Positions 1 to 5,734 are shown, numbered from the stretch's first letter. The stretch: 7,559 nucleotides of DNA from Allobrachymonas sp. (GCA_030538335.1 JAUNUE010000086.1:1-7559), one strand, 5' to 3'. The notes: generated by a model from the sequence alone, not told the origin. Made by a program: numbers and translations.

Positions 1-169
1 CAAGCTGTTGCCGCACACGCAGATAATCAAAAGTGACAAATGCCGAAGCGAGGCCGATCAGGATGGATGAACCCCAAACACCCGTCACGCCCCAATAGCC
101 CCAAGCGAAGAAGAAGCCCACAAGACCCGTTGCCAGCAGCAAAAATCGGTCTTTTATGGCTTCCTGCAT
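1..169 (-). CDS. Small membrane protein, N-terminal 56 residues (C-terminus beyond the left edge)
   Basis: The reading frame starts at an ATG (complement of 167-169) and runs open off the left edge, giving 56 residues beginning MQEAIKDRF. A purine-rich AAGAGAG lies a few bases upstream of the ATG and can serve as a Shine-Dalgarno site. Two hydrophobic stretches are visible: about residues 9-30 (aromatic and glycine rich, FFFAWGYWG) and about 34-47. The charged segment DYLRVRQQ follows. This looks like the start of an inner-membrane protein with at least two membrane helices, the N-terminus probably cytoplasmic. It lies 41 bp after the DUF3579 stop codon on the same strand, so the two are probably co-transcribed. 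I do not recognise the family. The total length is unknown because the gene is truncated by the window, not broken. Confidence 0.6.
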   Translation of the reverse strand, partial: MQEAIKDRFLLLATGLVGFFFAWGYWGVTGVWGSSILIGLASAFVTFDYLRVRQQL

Positions 170-210
170 ACAGATCTCTCTTCAGGAGAAGTTGCCAGGA
201 AAGGCGCTCG

Positions 211-516
211 CTAATGCGCGGTCACGCGTTCGCGCACCTGCAAATCATTTTCGCGGGCGAACTGCTCCACGTATTGCCAGGCTTCGGGAAATTTTTTTTG
301 CAGCGCGGGCTGAACCACCAGGCATTTCACGCCGTCTTCGGTGGAGGGCATGCACCAGGGCGAATAGCTGATGTAGTCGCTCGGGCGGGCGGCCTGTGGC
401 CGGTACACGCTCATTACACCTGCCAGGCGCTCGGCCCAGTTGCTGGGGCGAAACGTGCGCCCCTGGCTGGTTACGCCCAATATCACGATTTCCTTGCCTA
501 GGTCTGCATCATCCAT
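211..516 (-). CDS. DUF3579 family protein
   Basis: The product is a soluble protein of 101 residues with no signal peptide or membrane helix. The pattern (E)IVILGVTSQGRTFRPSNWAERLAGVMS, then a YSPW segment, then DGVKCLVV and a C-terminal AWQYVEQFARENDL, matches my memory of DUF3579, a short uncharacterised family found mainly in betaproteobacteria. An in-frame ATG exists 21 bp further upstream (537). I chose 516 because a consensus AGGAGG lies 7 nt before it, and the longer start would put that ribosome binding site inside the coding sequence. The usual family length of about 95-105 residues also favours 516. The function is unknown. Gene order suggests it is expressed together with the small membrane protein that follows it. 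Confidence 0.85.
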   Translation of the reverse strand: MDDADLGKEIVILGVTSQGRTFRPSNWAERLAGVMSVYRPQAARPSDYISYSPWCMPSTEDGVKCLVVQPALQKKFPEAWQYVEQFARENDLQVRERVTAH

Positions 517-698
517 AAACCCGCCTCCTGTCCGCATATTTTATGCTTTGTGCTGCCGCTGTGCTGACTGTTTGCAGGCAGTATTTATCAAACACCGCCT
601 ATCGCAGGTCACAGATATTGCTGCACTGCAACATTAGAGATATTAAATGATTCTTGTGACAATTGCAGGCACGTTTTATGCCCTTTTGAACAGTCAGG
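517..698. other. Intergenic region between corA and the DUF3579 gene
   Basis: This AT-richer stretch of 182 bp separates the corA stop from the DUF3579 start, both on the minus strand. It probably contains the DUF3579 promoter. One weak candidate on the minus strand is a TAATAT box about 17 nt after CTGCAA, near 640-668. A 7-bp direct repeat AGATATT occurs at 613-619 and 638-644. I see no hairpin followed by a T tract that would make a convincing terminator for corA, so read-through from corA is possible. Confidence 0.4.
524..529 (-). promoter_or_regulatory. Ribosome binding site of the DUF3579 gene
   Basis: The complement of 524-529 reads AGGAGG, a perfect Shine-Dalgarno core, 7 nt before the ATG at 516. 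It is the strongest ribosome binding site in the window and decides between the two candidate start codons. Confidence 0.8.
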
Positions 699-1685
699 TT
701 ATTTGAGCCAGCCCCGCTTGCGGAAATACCACATGGGCAGCAGCGCGCTGGCAACCATCAGGCCAATGGCAAACAGGTAGCCGTATTTCCACTCCAGCTC
801 GGGCATCAGGCGAAAGTTCATGCCGTACACGCTCGCCACCAGCGTAGGCGGCAGCAGGGCCACACTGGCCACCGAAAACAGCTTGATGATCTTGTTCTGG
901 TTGATGTTGATGAAGCCCACGGTGGCGTCCATCAGGAAGTTGATTTTCTCGAACAGGAATTCGGTGTGGCTGTCGAGCGAGTCGATGTCGCGCATGATCT
1001 GGCGCGCTTCTTCAAACTGGTCGTTGTCGAGCATGCGGCTGCGCATCATGAAGCGCACTGCGCGGCGCGTATCGGAAGCATTGCGGCGGATGCGGCCATT
1101 CATGTCTTCCTGCCGCGCAATCACGGCCAGCACCGCACTGGCCACCTCATCGGTGACGTTGTCGTTGAGCACCTGGCTGCTGGCTTTTTCCAGTGCCATA
1201 TGGATTTCTTCGAGCGTATCAGCGCTGTATTCGGCATCGGCATTGAACAGTTTGAGCAGCAGTTCCTTGGCGTCGGTGATCAGGTCGGGCATGCGCCGGG
1301 CGCGCATGCGCGTGAGGCGAAAGGCCGGCACGGTGTCGTCGTGGATGGAAAACAGGATGTTGTAGCTTTTGACTTCCTGGTTGCTCTGGTTCAGGATGAA
1401 GGCCACACGCTCGGTATCCGGGGCGTCAAAATCGGCTACCAGAAAGTCTGCACGGATGTGCAATTCGCCATTGTCTTCTTCGTAAAAACGGGCGGAATCT
1501 TCAATATCGTCATCAATGGCATCTTCGGGAATATGCAGCCCGTAGTGCTGGCGGATCCAGTGTTTTTCTTCAGGCGTCGGGTCTTCCAGATCAACCCAGA
1601 TCGGCTTGAAGCGGTTCAACTCTTCAAGCGATTCGATCTCTTCCTGGAACAGGCGGCCGTTGGCCAGGGTGAAAATATTCAGCAT
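699..1685 (-). CDS. corA: Magnesium/cobalt transport protein CorA
   Basis: CorA forms a homopentameric inner-membrane channel for Mg2+ (also Co2+ and Ni2+) with a large cytoplasmic N-terminal domain. The product here has 328 residues. The N-terminal soluble domain follows E. coli CorA closely (MLNIFTLANGRL, WVDLEDPTPEE, DDIEDSARFYEED, VPAFRLTRMRARR). The last 60 or so residues hold two membrane helices (about 267-287 and 302-321) joined by the hallmark YGMNF motif at 287-291 and the periplasmic MPELEW loop. E. coli CorA has 316 residues, so this is full length. The frame extends upstream to a GTG at 1724. I chose ATG 1685 because it aligns with the E. coli N-terminus; neither start has a clear Shine-Dalgarno site. 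The gene is transcribed divergently from the GST gene and has no obvious operon partner in the window. Confidence 0.95.
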   Translation of the reverse strand: MLNIFTLANGRLFQEEIESLEELNRFKPIWVDLEDPTPEEKHWIRQHYGLHIPEDAIDDDIEDSARFYEEDNGELHIRADFLVADFDAPDTERVAFILNQSNQEVKSYNILFSIHDDTVPAFRLTRMRARRMPDLITDAKELLLKLFNADAEYSADTLEEIHMALEKASSQVLNDNVTDEVASAVLAVIARQEDMNGRIRRNASDTRRAVRFMMRSRMLDNDQFEEARQIMRDIDSLDSHTEFLFEKINFLMDATVGFININQNKIIKLFSVASVALLPPTLVASVYGMNFRLMPELEWKYGYLFAIGLMVASALLPMWYFRKRGWLK

Positions 1686-1960
1686 GACGGATGCATCAAT
1701 GACAGGCCCGCGCATCGGCGGCACAGGCGGTTGATGAAAGGATCAAATGGGGGATACGCCGCTCGCCTGTGCACACCCCGGATTTATCCGTCAGGGCAAG
1801 CAGGCAAGCCAGCAACTATTACCAGGTTCCATAGTTCAGCCAGGGCAAAAATGCCCAGCAAAGGCTCCAAAATCGCAACAAAGCGGGATTATCGCATTGC
1901 TGCATGGCAAAAGCCACCCCGAAAGCCCCACGGGTCTGTGCATGTTTTGCAAAAACAGAT

Positions 1961-1986
1961 CCTGACAAGGTGAATCACCGATCAGG
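1961..1986. promoter_or_regulatory. Interrupted dyad upstream of the GST gene, possible operator
   Basis: The sequence reads CCTGA, three bases, GGTGA, one base, TCACC, two bases, TCAGG. Both five-base arm pairs are perfectly complementary, giving ten matched pairs in 26 bp. It lies about 58-83 bp before the GST start codon. A poor promoter pair surrounds it (CTGACA at 1962-1967 and TATTCT at 1987-1992, with an overlong 19-bp spacer), which would place the dyad between the -35 and -10 boxes. It could be a repressor site or simply a hairpin; no regulator gene is present nearby to support either. Confidence 0.3.
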
Positions 1987-2030
1987 TATTCTGTAGGTGG
2001 TCTTTCGTCCCTGCCTGTAACCCACTTTAC

Positions 2031-2034
2031 GAGG
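2031..2034 (+). promoter_or_regulatory. Ribosome binding site of the GST gene
   Basis: GAGG (within ACGAGG) lies 9 nt before the ATG at 2044 and supports that start, which also matches the family N-terminus. Confidence 0.6.
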
Positions 2035-2043
2035 TCTCAAAAC

Positions 2044-2649
2044 ATGAAACTCTACTATTCGCCCGGCACCTGCTCCCTGTCCCCGCACATCGTCCTGCAA
2101 GAAACCGGCTTGCCCCACGAGCTGGTTCTTACGTCGATCCGCTCGCGCAAGCTGGCCGATGGCAGTGATTTTCTGGCCATCAACCCGCTGGGTTATGTGC
2201 CGCTGCTGGAACTGGACGACGGCACCCGCCTCACTGAAGGCCCGGCCATCGTGCAGTACCTGGCCGACCAGGCACCCGACAAGCAATTGGCACCAGCCAA
2301 TGGCACGCTGGCGCGTTACCAGTTGCAAAGCTGGCTCAACTACATCAGCACCGAACTGCACAAGGGTTTTTCGCCGCTGTTCAACCCTGCCATGCCCGAA
2401 GAAGCCAAACGCCTCGCGGTCGAGCGCCTGGGCAGCCGCCTGCAACACATCAACGACACACTCGCCAACAAGCCCTATCTGATGGGTGAGCAGTTCACCG
2501 TGGCCGACGTCTATCTGTTCGTGGTGAGCAACTGGGCCGAACCGACCAAAATCGACCTGAGTCCGTATCCGCATCTGCAGGCATTCCGTAGCCGCGTGGC
2601 CGCACGCCCTGCCGTGCAGGCAGCGATGAAGGCTGAAAAGCTGATCTGA
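2044..2649 (+). CDS. gst: Beta-class glutathione S-transferase
   Basis: A cytoplasmic enzyme of 201 residues that conjugates or binds glutathione. It aligns along its whole length with E. coli GstA and the Proteus mirabilis beta-class enzyme (MKLYYSPGTCSLSPHI at the start; TEGPAIVQYLAD; NYISTELHKGFSPLF; FTVADVYLF). The N-terminal thioredoxin-like domain (about 1-80) has the beta-class Cys10, a cis-proline at 53 after Val52, and Glu65 of the glutathione site. The helical C-terminal domain has His106, the other residue typical of the beta class, and the N-capping motif FTVAD. It is the first gene of a probable three-gene operon: the next start follows 22 bp after its stop. Beta-class enzymes are implicated in detoxification and oxidative stress. 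The natural substrate here is unknown; the sulfur-transport-like neighbours suggest sulfur chemistry. Confidence 0.93.
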   Translation: MKLYYSPGTCSLSPHIVLQETGLPHELVLTSIRSRKLADGSDFLAINPLGYVPLLELDDGTRLTEGPAIVQYLADQAPDKQLAPANGTLARYQLQSWLNYISTELHKGFSPLFNPAMPEEAKRLAVERLGSRLQHINDTLANKPYLMGEQFTVADVYLFVVSNWAEPTKIDLSPYPHLQAFRSRVAARPAVQAAMKAEKLI

Positions 2650-2671
2650 TAGCCACCCTGCAAGGCGTCTC

Positions 2672-3133
2672 ATGCAATCGCTTTTTCCCTTTGGCTGGCA
2701 GCACTATCTGCTGGGCGGCTTTTTGATTGGCAGCGGCGTCGCCCTGCTCTATGTCTTTACTGGCCGGGTGGGCGGCATGAGTTCGGTGTTTTCATCGACA
2801 TGGAGCTATGTGCTGCAACACCCCTTTTTCCAGCAAGACAAATTCACCGCCACCCGCAACTGGCGGCTGGTGTATGCACTCGGCCTGATCCTGGGCGCAG
2901 GGCTGTGGTGGCTGTTATACGGCCAAGGCCAGCCCTTGACCACCACCTTGCCAAGCTGGCAGTTGCTTGTGGGCGGCGTGCTGGTGGGCTACGGCGCGCG
3001 GCTGGGTGGCGGGTGTACCTCGGGCCACGGCATTTGCGGCCTGGGCCGGTTCAACCCGCCCTCGCTGTTGGCTGTGGTGACCTTCATGGCGACCGGTTTT
3101 CTCGCCGCCAACCTGGTCACAAGGTGGTTGTGA
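2672..3133 (+). CDS. YeeE/YedE family membrane protein, first of a pair
   Basis: An integral membrane protein of 153 residues with about four hydrophobic segments (roughly 12-30, 66-83, 96-112 and 131-150). The segment GGGCTSGHGICGLGRFNPPS (Cys115, Cys122) is the conserved signature of the YeeE/YedE (DUF395) sulfur-transport family, in which membrane cysteines are known to handle thiosulfate in TsuA-type full-length proteins. This protein is about half the length of those, as in families encoded by paired small genes. Its TGA stop shares the A with the ATG of the next gene (TGATG), a sign of translational coupling, and the two probably form one transporter. The ribosome binding site is weak (AAGG about 8 nt before the ATG). 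The substrate is not determined; thiosulfate, sulfide or persulfide species are the plausible range. Confidence 0.87.
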   Translation: MQSLFPFGWQHYLLGGFLIGSGVALLYVFTGRVGGMSSVFSSTWSYVLQHPFFQQDKFTATRNWRLVYALGLILGAGLWWLLYGQGQPLTTTLPSWQLLVGGVLVGYGARLGGGCTSGHGICGLGRFNPPSLLAVVTFMATGFLAANLVTRWL

Positions 3134-3546
3134 TGAAAGCACTGAATTTCGCTGCCACTCTGGCTGCCGGCATGCTGTTTGGCTTTGGCCTCTCGCTATC
3201 GACCATGGTACGCCCTGAAATCGTGCTGGGTTTTTTACAACTGCGCGACTGGGGCTTGCTGCTGGTCATGGGCGGCGCGGTAGTGGTTGCCGCGGTGGGA
3301 TTTTTCCTCGCACCCCGGCTGCTCAAGCACCCGCTGGCCGCTGTCGCGTTTGACAAAACCTGCAGTTCATTGCGCCGCAACACCATCGTGGGTGCAGGCA
3401 TTTTTGGCATCGGCTGGGGAATTTGTGGCGTGTGCCCCGGCCCGGCAATTGCAGCGCTGGGCGTTGGCAACTGGCGCACGCTTTGGGTGCTGCTGGGCAT
3501 TGCGCTGGGTGCCCTGTTGCATGGGTTGACAGCAGACAAAAGCTGA
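3133..3546 (+). CDS. YeeE/YedE family (DUF6691-like) membrane protein, second of a pair
   Basis: An integral membrane protein of 137 residues with about four hydrophobic segments (roughly 7-25, 41-60, 85-101 and 117-132). Two features mark it as the usual partner of a small YeeE/YedE protein: an early GMLFGFGLSLSTMVRPEIVLGFL segment (13-35) and a late GWGICGVCPGPAIAALG segment (94-110) with Cys98 and Cys101. A further Cys77 lies in the loop between. The frame extends upstream to 2800, inside the first gene. I start at ATG 3133 because it overlaps the preceding stop by one base and gives the family's N-terminus. The two proteins have different cysteine spacings (CX6C and CX2C), suggesting non-equivalent halves of one pore. 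The function is inferred to be uptake or export of a reduced sulfur compound. Confidence 0.87.
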   Translation: MKALNFAATLAAGMLFGFGLSLSTMVRPEIVLGFLQLRDWGLLLVMGGAVVVAAVGFFLAPRLLKHPLAAVAFDKTCSSLRRNTIVGAGIFGIGWGICGVCPGPAIAALGVGNWRTLWVLLGIALGALLHGLTADKS

Positions 3547-3560
3547 GCTGGCAACGGGAG

Positions 3561-3708
3561 CGGTTTATATAGTCATTCCGGGAAATGAATTGACAATTTC
3601 CACCCAATCCGTTCGGGCTGAGGTATCGAAGCCCTATGTAAAGGTTTCTGCCCTTCGATACCTCAGGGCGATCGGCGTCTAATTGTTTTCGAATTTGACT
3701 ATAAACCG
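3561..3708. repeat. Compound inverted-repeat element (MITE-like)
   Basis: These 148 bp form a nested imperfect inverted repeat in the gap between convergent genes. The outermost arms are CGGTTTATA (3561-3569) and TATAAACCG (3700-3708). Just inside, TAGTCA (3570-3575) faces TGACTA (3696-3701), so both ends read TATAGTCA inward. The left arm continues TTCCGGGAAATGAATTGACA; the right arm, read inward, continues AATTCGAAAACAATTAGACG, giving a partial match with small gaps. The middle is the 14-bp stem annotated separately. There is no open frame of note inside. The size, terminal repeats, A/T-rich TA-containing ends and intergenic position fit a non-autonomous transposable element or a REP-type composite. 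No other copy exists in the window, so mobility is inferred. Confidence 0.6.
3618..3666. repeat. Perfect 14-bp inverted repeat with 21-nt loop (REP-like hairpin core)
   Basis: CTGAGGTATCGAAG at 3618-3631 is exactly complementary to 3653-3666. The similarity continues outward with CCGTTCGGG (3609-3617) against CCGATCGCC (complement of 3667-3675). Each arm then reads CCG(T/A)TCG, two bases, CTGAGGTATCGAAG. This resembles the dispersed CCGTTCG...CTGAG...TCGAAG type of intergenic repeat that I recall from several proteobacterial genomes, here as a head-to-head pair. In RNA it would make a strong hairpin for either of the two convergent transcripts. Confidence 0.75.
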
Positions 3709-3717
3709 TTCGCAGGC

Positions 3718-3766
3718 GGCAGAATCTCCTGGCGGAGGTTCTCTGCCCTACAGAGGTTTTTTATTT
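3718..3766 (+). terminator. Overlapping hairpins with T tract, probable terminator of the GST/YeeE operon
   Basis: On the plus strand CTCTG (3741-3745), loop CCCTA and CAGAG (3751-3755) form a short stem, extended by a T-G pair, directly followed by G and six T (3757-3762), then ATTT. A larger hairpin, GGCAGAATCTCC (3718-3729), loop TGGC, GGAGGT..TCTGCC (3734-3747, two-base bulge), overlaps it, so the two cannot form together. The T tract serves transcripts moving rightwards from the GST operon and overlaps the stop codon of aotP on the other strand. The short stem is weak, so this is a moderate call. Confidence 0.45.
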
Positions 3767-4531
3767 CAGGCTGCCCGCCAGAAACTGCTGCAAGCGCGGG
3801 CTTTGCGGGTTGTCCAGCACATCTTTGGGTGCGCCCTGCTCTTCCACCACACCTTGGTGCAGAAACATCACATGGCTGGCGATGTTGCGGGCAAAGCCCA
3901 TTTCGTGCGTGACTACGAGCATGGTGCGCCCCTCTTCGGCCAGCTCCTGCATCACGCGCAGCACGCCGCCCACCAATTCAGGGTCTAGAGCCGAAGTAGG
4001 CTCGTCGAACAACATTACCTCCGGCTCCATCGCCAAAGCGCGTGCAATGGCTACGCGCTGCTGTTGACCGCCCGAAAGCTGCGACGGGTATTTGTCAAAT
4101 TCAGCCGCTGTAAGGCCGACTTTTGCCAGGTAATTTTCTGCCCGTGTGCGTGCATCGGCGCGGCTCAGGCCCAGCACATGCACGGGCGCTTCCATTACGT
4201 TCTGCAGCACCGACATGTGCGCCCACAGGTTGAAGTGCTGAAATACCATCGACAGCCGCGTGCGGAACTGCTGCAGCAGCACGCTGTCGGTCACCTTGGG
4301 TTCAGCACCATGGGGTTGCGGGATGGTGCCCAGCGTCTGGTCGTTGAGCGTGACGGTGCCCTTGTCGGGTTTTTCGAGGAAGTTGATGCAGCGTAAAAAG
4401 GTCGATTTGCCCGACCCGCTGGAGCCGATGATGGCCACCACATCGCCCGCCTGCGCCGCGAGCGAAACGCCTTGCAGCACGGCCTGTTGGCCGTAGGTTT
4501 TGTGGATCTGGTCAACAACAAGTTTGGACAT
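3761..4531 (-). CDS. aotP: Basic amino acid ABC transporter, ATP-binding subunit (AotP/HisP type)
   Basis: The cytoplasmic ATPase that powers uptake of basic amino acids (histidine, lysine, arginine or ornithine) with the AotQ-AotM membrane pair. The 256 residues match Salmonella/E. coli HisP almost end to end (GDVVAIIGSSGSGKSTFLRC, FQHFNLWAHMSVLQNVMEAP, NPQSPRLQQFLAGSLK). All nucleotide-site motifs are intact: Walker A GSSGSGKST at 36-44, Q-loop Gln98, signature LSGGQ at 152-156, Walker B VMLFDE at 172-177, D-loop SALD at 180-183 and switch His209. The frame extends upstream to a TTG at 4594; I chose ATG 4531 (MSKLVVDQIHKTYG) because it aligns with the HisP start, though its ribosome binding site is weak. 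This leaves 63 nt after the aotO stop, the widest gap in this operon. It is the last gene of the operon. Choosing between Arg/Orn and His/Lys specificity is not possible from this subunit. Confidence 0.93.
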   Translation of the reverse strand: MSKLVVDQIHKTYGQQAVLQGVSLAAQAGDVVAIIGSSGSGKSTFLRCINFLEKPDKGTVTLNDQTLGTIPQPHGAEPKVTDSVLLQQFRTRLSMVFQHFNLWAHMSVLQNVMEAPVHVLGLSRADARTRAENYLAKVGLTAAEFDKYPSQLSGGQQQRVAIARALAMEPEVMLFDEPTSALDPELVGGVLRVMQELAEEGRTMLVVTHEMGFARNIASHVMFLHQGVVEEQGAPKDVLDNPQSPRLQQFLAGSLK

Positions 4532-4594
4532 GACAGCTAAGCGGTTTATGGGGTTGGTTCTGGAACAGGTGGCCTGGAATGCTTTGCTTGGCAA

Positions 4595-5734
4595 TTAAGG
4601 TGAAAGTCCCACATGCCCCAAATCCTGCGGCGATGAGATCGTCATGAGCTTGTTTTCGGGATGGGCAAAACACACGTCACCCACGGCAAAGACAAAGCCG
4701 CTGACGGGGCTGTGCACAGGCACTGCCTCGGGCTGCAACGGATCAACCACCTCTGCAAGCAACTGCCCTGTTTCTACCCAATCGCCTGCCTGGGCATGAT
4801 AGACCACAATGCCCGCCGCGGGTGCGGGCACATACACCAGGCCCGACAGCGGATGCGGCTCAGTGAGCAGGGCAGGCATGGGGCGCTGCGCATCGGCAGG
4901 CAAGGCCACATCGCCCAGGTGGTGCAGGTATTGCAGAATGGCATCGGCATCTTGCCCGGCCAGTTCATGTGACAGATCGCGCTCGCCACGCAACTCTACC
5001 GTGGCGGCCACACAGGCGAGATCAATTTTCGCCTGCGGAAAATCGCGCTGCAGGCGCAACCACAGGCTGGCCAGCACTTCGTCAAACGACTGTGCGCCAG
5101 AGCTTTCGCTCAGAATCTGGCAGCGCGAGCCCAGCCAGCACGCCAGTGGCTGCAAGGCCGGCCAATGCTGCGGCAAGGTATAGAAATGCACCGTGGCATG
5201 CTGGTCGCAATGCAGATCGAGCACCAGATCGGCATCTGCCGACAGCCCCAGCAATACGCTGTGCAGGGCCTCTACCGTTGTTTGCGGCTGGTAAGCGGCC
5301 ACCACTTCGCGCAAGACGGCGCGAATAGCTGCGGTATTGGCTTGCGCATCCTGCCCCAAAGCCTGCGGCTGGCTTTTCAGATACGCCAGCAATTTGTCGT
5401 ACAGGCCAATGGTGCGCAGCCGGTTGAAGTTTTGTCCTGTCGCAAGATCAAAGCGCCCCTGGTGGTCGTACAGCGTGGTTTGGCGCAGCCCCACCGGGTT
5501 GCACAAAGGCACCACCACTATCTGGGCGCGCACCGCGCCTTGCTCCTCAAGCGTTTGCAGCCGCTGGCACAGATGCCATGCAGCCAACGCACCCGGCAGT
5601 TCGTCGGCATGCAGGCTTGCCTGGATGTAGACCTTGCGCGGCGCCTGCTGCGGGCCGTAGAAAAACGCGGTTACCGTGGTTTCGGTACCGGGGATGCTGC
5701 GTGGCAGGGCAATCTCTCGCTTTTCCATACGCAT
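4595..5734 (-). CDS. aotO: AotO-like M14-family metallohydrolase (succinylglutamate desuccinylase/aspartoacylase family)
   Basis: A 379-residue cytoplasmic protein without a signal peptide. The N-terminal two thirds is a zinc carboxypeptidase-like fold of the AstE/AspA group. HADE at 42-45 supplies His42 and Glu45, and DLHCD supplies His175 as the third zinc ligand. NPVG (79-82) and GQNFNR (100-105) match the substrate-site segments of the family. The C-terminal part (about 300-370) resembles a lipoyl/biotinyl-type beta domain (GLVYVPAPAAGIVVYHAQAG, later SPVSGFVFAVGD), as in many deacylase-like members. Its place between permease and ATPase genes matches aotO of the Pseudomonas arginine/ornithine operon aotJQMOP. 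Its ATG directly follows the aotM stop (TGAATG). It probably hydrolyses an acylated amino acid or amide; the reaction is not known to me. A second in-frame ATG lies six bases on. Confidence 0.88.
   Translation of the reverse strand: MRMEKREIALPRSIPGTETTVTAFFYGPQQAPRKVYIQASLHADELPGALAAWHLCQRLQTLEEQGAVRAQIVVVPLCNPVGLRQTTLYDHQGRFDLATGQNFNRLRTIGLYDKLLAYLKSQPQALGQDAQANTAAIRAVLREVVAAYQPQTTVEALHSVLLGLSADADLVLDLHCDQHATVHFYTLPQHWPALQPLACWLGSRCQILSESSGAQSFDEVLASLWLRLQRDFPQAKIDLACVAATVELRGERDLSHELAGQDADAILQYLHHLGDVALPADAQRPMPALLTEPHPLSGLVYVPAPAAGIVVYHAQAGDWVETGQLLAEVVDPLQPEAVPVHSPVSGFVFAVGDVCFAHPENKLMTISSPQDLGHVGLSP

Larger units (their letters stand above)
1686..2043. other. Divergent intergenic region corA / GST
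   Basis: These 358 bp lie between the start codons of two divergent genes and should contain both promoters. I see no convincing gene: the frames that cross it have unlikely compositions and no ribosome binding site. Visible structures are a small hairpin GGGCA-AAAA-TGCCC (1843-1856), a dyad TGTTTT-GCA-AAAACA (1943-1957), and a larger interrupted dyad at 1961-1986 described separately. No unambiguous sigma70 promoter pair stands out on either strand. Confidence 0.6.

Noticed and set aside
40..501. Plus-strand frame of 153 codons at the left end
   Set aside because: It is antisense to the small membrane protein and the DUF3579 gene, and its Arg/Pro/Ser-rich start is typical of a shadow frame.
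1843..1856. Hairpin GGGCA-AAAA-TGCCC as a terminator
   Set aside because: There is no T tract on either strand after the stem, and no gene ends near it; both flanking genes start from this region.
1747..1965. Plus-strand frame of 72 codons in the corA/GST gap
   Set aside because: It has no ribosome binding site, no recognisable domain, no membrane or signal segment, and a composition without coding character.
966..1973. Long plus-strand open frame of 335 codons
   Set aside because: It lies mostly antisense to corA, which is certain by homology. Its protein has a low-complexity His/Val/Phe-rich composition and no family resemblance, typical of the complement of a GC-rich gene.
1686..2043. 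Magnesium-sensing riboswitch in front of corA
   Set aside because: I see no M-box or mgtA-like leader features, and E. coli-type corA genes are usually not controlled this way. Only short hairpins are present.
2800..3132. Upstream extension of the second YeeE frame inside the first
   Set aside because: It overlaps the first YeeE gene completely and reads as Arg/Ala-rich noise. The start at 3133 fits the family N-terminus and the TGATG coupling.
4532..4594. TTG-initiated 21-residue extension of AotP
   Set aside because: HisP homologues start at the position of the internal ATG, and the extension (MPSKAFQATCSRT...) has no family counterpart.
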